From Ehretia macrophylla (Eukaryota > Streptophyta > Magnoliopsida > Boraginales > Ehretiaceae), in contig CM075770.1 of assembly GCA_037974665.1 (NCBI GenBank), forward strand, positions 19,731,501-19,795,500: DNA of 64,000 nucleotides, written 5' to 3'. The position numbers were made by a program, and so were the translations under genes. Of the stretch, positions 61,081-64,000 are shown piece after piece. The notes under the pieces were generated by a model. That model saw only the letters and a program-made list of their open reading frames with translations, was not told where the DNA came from and ran no database searches. Each line of letters starts with the position of its first letter. Positions within the stretch are counted from its first letter, which is position 1.

Positions 61081-61907
61081 TACACAAAAATCTACTTTCG
61101 TTTCTCCTCTGTCGCATCTTCCGGAGGTTCACAACCGAGGAGATAAAAGGTGCGCTGCGCTCTCTCTCTCTCTCTTTCTCTCTTTCTCTCTCTAGCTTTA
61201 ATTCTCAAATCTAGGATTCATTTTGACTGATCCAATTCTTTTGGGCCGATCTGTTGATTTAAGCCCGTAATTCTCGTGGTTTATACACTCATTATTTTCT
61301 GCTGCTTAATTTTTTTCTACAGCTTGATGAGTCAAACTTAGCTAGTAGTAGTCACTGATTAATGCATTTTGACTTCTGAATATGATTTAGATCTGTTTGC
61401 TTACATTTTCAAGTAGCATCTGATTAATTGCATTGTCATTGCTTTGACTTTAAATTAGCCTCTGCTAGGGTTTGATTTTGGTTATTGACAGTTGCTATTC
61501 AATTCTTTTCGCTAACGGAAGCTAGATTTTTACTTCAGATGCTAGCATTTTGTGGATGTTTTTAATTGAATATCGTTGTAAAGTAGGGTAATGCTTTATG
61601 ATACTCGGGGTTGATGCTTCACCCCTTTTCCATGGTAAGAATTTCTGAGTTGAATGTCCAACCCCCTTTATATACACATCAGTGAAGCATCCTCCAGTTA
61701 GCATGTAGCAATGCTTAATAATATATCCCTGTCATGATGATACCTCCTCTGTCTTAAAAAAAGTGGCCCAACGCTTGAATTAAGTGATCCATAAATTTTC
61801 ATTAACTAGCTACGTTTCAAATGTAGATTTTCTTGATTTTCTATTTTTCTCGTTGCAAAATATCTGAAACTAAATTGTGGTGTGTATTCGTTGTTAGATT
61901 CTGCAAC

Positions 61908-64000
61908 ATGGAGAGTATGCAAAGCTTCTGGCAATTGGGTGATGAGCTTCGAGGACAATCCAGAGTCTCAGAGGATCATAAGTGGTTCATGGCCGCATCA
62001 AAATTGGCTGAGCAGACAAGGTCAAAGGGAGAACGACGGAATAATCTTGATCTCTCCAAGGGAACAGCTGAGATGAGGGCTAGGGAAAATTTTATGTTCC
62101 AGGAGGATAACAAGTTCGAAAACCTTAACTTCAACATGCTAAATTTGGAGACCAGATTGACCGAGAACATGACGAAAAGTTCACTGAGAAATGGTATTTA
62201 TAATTTAAATGCCGTGTATCAGAAGCCCAGTGTTAAAAACATGAACATGGAGGATATATCGGGAATCAAGTTTAACGTTAACAACCACATCAAGGAGCCT
62301 AGCAACAGCAACAACAACAATAACAACAATAATGAAAGCATGAATGCAAGCAATGCTGTTGACAAAAGGTTCAAGACTTTGCCCGCTGCTGAGACTCTTC
62401 CTAGGAATGAGGTTCTTGGTGGATACATTTTTGTTTGCAACAATGACACAATGCAGGAAGATCTAAAGCGGCAACTCTTTGGTAATTTTGCATTTCTTTT
62501 CGTTTTTCATGTCTTAATATGATCTTCGCTAAATCACAGTCTTTGCAATTTCTCTTTGTTATGTTCAAAGTTTTGAATTCAGGTCTGAACATGCTTTGGA
62601 AAATTTGGTTGTCTTTTTTTGTCTCGTTGCTCAAATGCCTACCCTGTGGCCCTGTGTAGTTTGTGTCTAATTAGGACGTTGTCCTATACATTTTACGCTC
62701 TGTGAAACCATGTTTGAAGTTGAGTGTTAGGTTACATTACGAATAAGATTCCTGTTTACACCTACATATCTGGTGTTGTGAGTTCTGATATACTGTGTGT
62801 TTTCTTTTTATTATTTCTATAACTAGCTATTAGTGGCTCATCTTTTCACTTTTCACTTTTCACAGGTTTACCACCAAGATATAGGGACTCTGTGAGAGCA
62901 ATAACACCAGGCTTGCCTCTATTCCTCTATAATTACACCACTCACCAGTTGCATGGAATCTTTGAGGTTTGCAAATTTTTTCATTTTTAGTCTTTTGTTT
63001 TTTGCTGTGACAGCCAAAGTTGGTGTAACCTGGGCTTTTGTTCATGTGTGATTGTATGTGTATATGCCTTTTATCATTTTTTTTAGCAATTATTTTGAAT
63101 CATGATGTGTTAAATGGGATAACATATACTGTCTACATGTTCCTGTGCTGCTTTGACCTTCATATCGTAGAGGGTACCAGGTTCTGTACTTAGCAAAATT
63201 GTTACAATCTCTGGTTAGTAAATGCCCATTTCTTGATTGCTTCTGAACCCAATAGGAGAGATGTTTGTGGAATTCTATAATGTCCCACATTTTTTTTGCC
63301 TTCAGAACAGGATGGCAGTAGTTTGTTCCTATCCGTTGATGATAGATTTCCTATCAATTTACCAAAATTTTCTTTGATTATACGAGTTGAGAAGTAGATC
63401 CACAACATACTATTTGCTTGTGGAGTAGTAGTTAACTAACAAGGCTGCTCTAATCCCCTCAAACTCTTATGTGATATGTATTCTGCTTTGTGCTTCCATC
63501 TTTTTAGTAATGGCATTTGAGATTTTGTGTTTGGGCCACCGGCCACATGTATTTGGTTTTATTGTGTCAGTAGCTTGAGAATTTCTTAACATTTCATCTG
63601 TATCTGTTACATACAGGCAGCAAGTTTTGGGGGTTCAAACATTGATCCAACTGCTTGGGAGGACAAGAAATGTAAAGGGGAGTCAAGGTTCCCAGCTCAG
63701 GTAGGTGTAGTCTTATGAGTTTCTGCCTTATTCCCTTTTAGCATTTCTTCTTCTAATTATTGGGCTGCTTTTCCAAGTAGGTTAGGATCTGTGTGAGGAA
63801 ACTCTGCAAGCCTTTGGAGGAAGATGCTTTTAGGCCAGTCTTGCATCATTATGATGGTCCCAAATTTCGTCTTGAGCTGTCTGTGCCTGAGGTTGGAGAA
63901 ATACCTGTATTTTTAGCTTCAAGTTTTTACACAACTTGTTATAGTCTCAACTGATATTTTCTAATTCTTCTCTGTTTCAGACATTGGACTTGCTGGATCT
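61908..64000 (+). CDS. NRP-type asparagine-rich DCD-domain protein, partial
   Basis: The 5' part of a gene cut by the window end. Exons: non-coding leader up to 61149 (donor AAAG|gtgcgc), a leader intron 61150-61897, then coding exons 61908-62481, 62866-62966, 63617-63700, 63781-63891 and 63981-64000+. ATG 61908 (MESMQSFWQLGDELRGQSRV) follows the acceptor by ten bases; an earlier in-frame frame is intron. An asparagine run (SNSNNNNNNNNESMN) precedes the DCD domain, LGGYIFVCNNDTMQEDL, LPPRYRDSVRAITPGLPLF, YNYTTHQLHGIFEAASFGG and KFRLELSVPETLDLLD. NRP proteins act in endoplasmic-reticulum and osmotic-stress cell-death signalling in plants (family knowledge). The upstream region is TE-rich but not disrupted. 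The rest lies beyond 64000. Confidence 0.9.

Overview
This is nuclear DNA of a flowering plant, most likely a core eudicot. The evidence is AT-rich intergenic DNA, short-exon genes with GT-AG introns, a DYW-type PPR gene, a nuclear gene for plastid ribosomal protein bL27, plant-type C-anchored TOM20 genes, and plant DNA transposons and TRIM/SINE elements. The family or species cannot be named from the sequence alone.

Layout, left to right. A small DUF3339 membrane-protein gene (352-564, -) is followed by an NTF2 gene (2404-6461, -) whose last 25 codons lie across a 3.7-kb intron. A tRNA-Ser(UGA) gene (7733-7814, -) sits at the edge of a gene-poor 5-kb AT-rich stretch. Next come a nodulin-like major facilitator gene (12984-15988, +), a ZNF511-type zinc-finger gene (17494-19527, +), a DYW PPR gene (21339-23786, -), plastid bL27 (24494-26363, -), intronless ribonucleotide reductase small subunit (27533-28522, -) and a nine-exon YrdC/Sua5 gene (29721-34005, -) with plastid-like DNA in its first intron. 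A decayed LINE (34635-36270, +) follows. Two tandem TOM20 genes (37065-39292 and 41871-44976, both -) come next, then about 16 kb of nested and adjacent transposons, and finally the 5' part of an asparagine-rich DCD-domain (NRP) gene (61908-64000, +) that runs off the window.

Two rearrangements organise the window. First, a 4.8-kb TOM20 unit (about 37016-41820) is tandemly duplicated; the second copy (about 41823-60501) has grown to 18.7 kb. I can place nine insertions in it, totalling about 12.7 kb of the 13.9-kb excess, several with an empty site visible in copy 1. They include a 5.25-kb PIF/Harbinger element with dead transposase and Myb-like genes, a TRIM retroelement in a TOM20-2 intron, four smaller TIR elements with 3-bp target duplications, and foldback elements. 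Both TOM20 reading frames stay intact. Second, the PPR gene lies between two copies of the segment that joined ZNF511 to bL27. The right-hand copy begins at the base next to the PPR start codon, so the PPR upstream region is a duplicated piece of ZNF511.

The genes do not form a pathway. They are unrelated housekeeping genes: nuclear transport, organelle protein import, plastid translation, dNTP supply, tRNA modification, organelle RNA editing and stress-linked cell death. I found no convincing novel molecular system; the most informative material is the duplication and insertion history.
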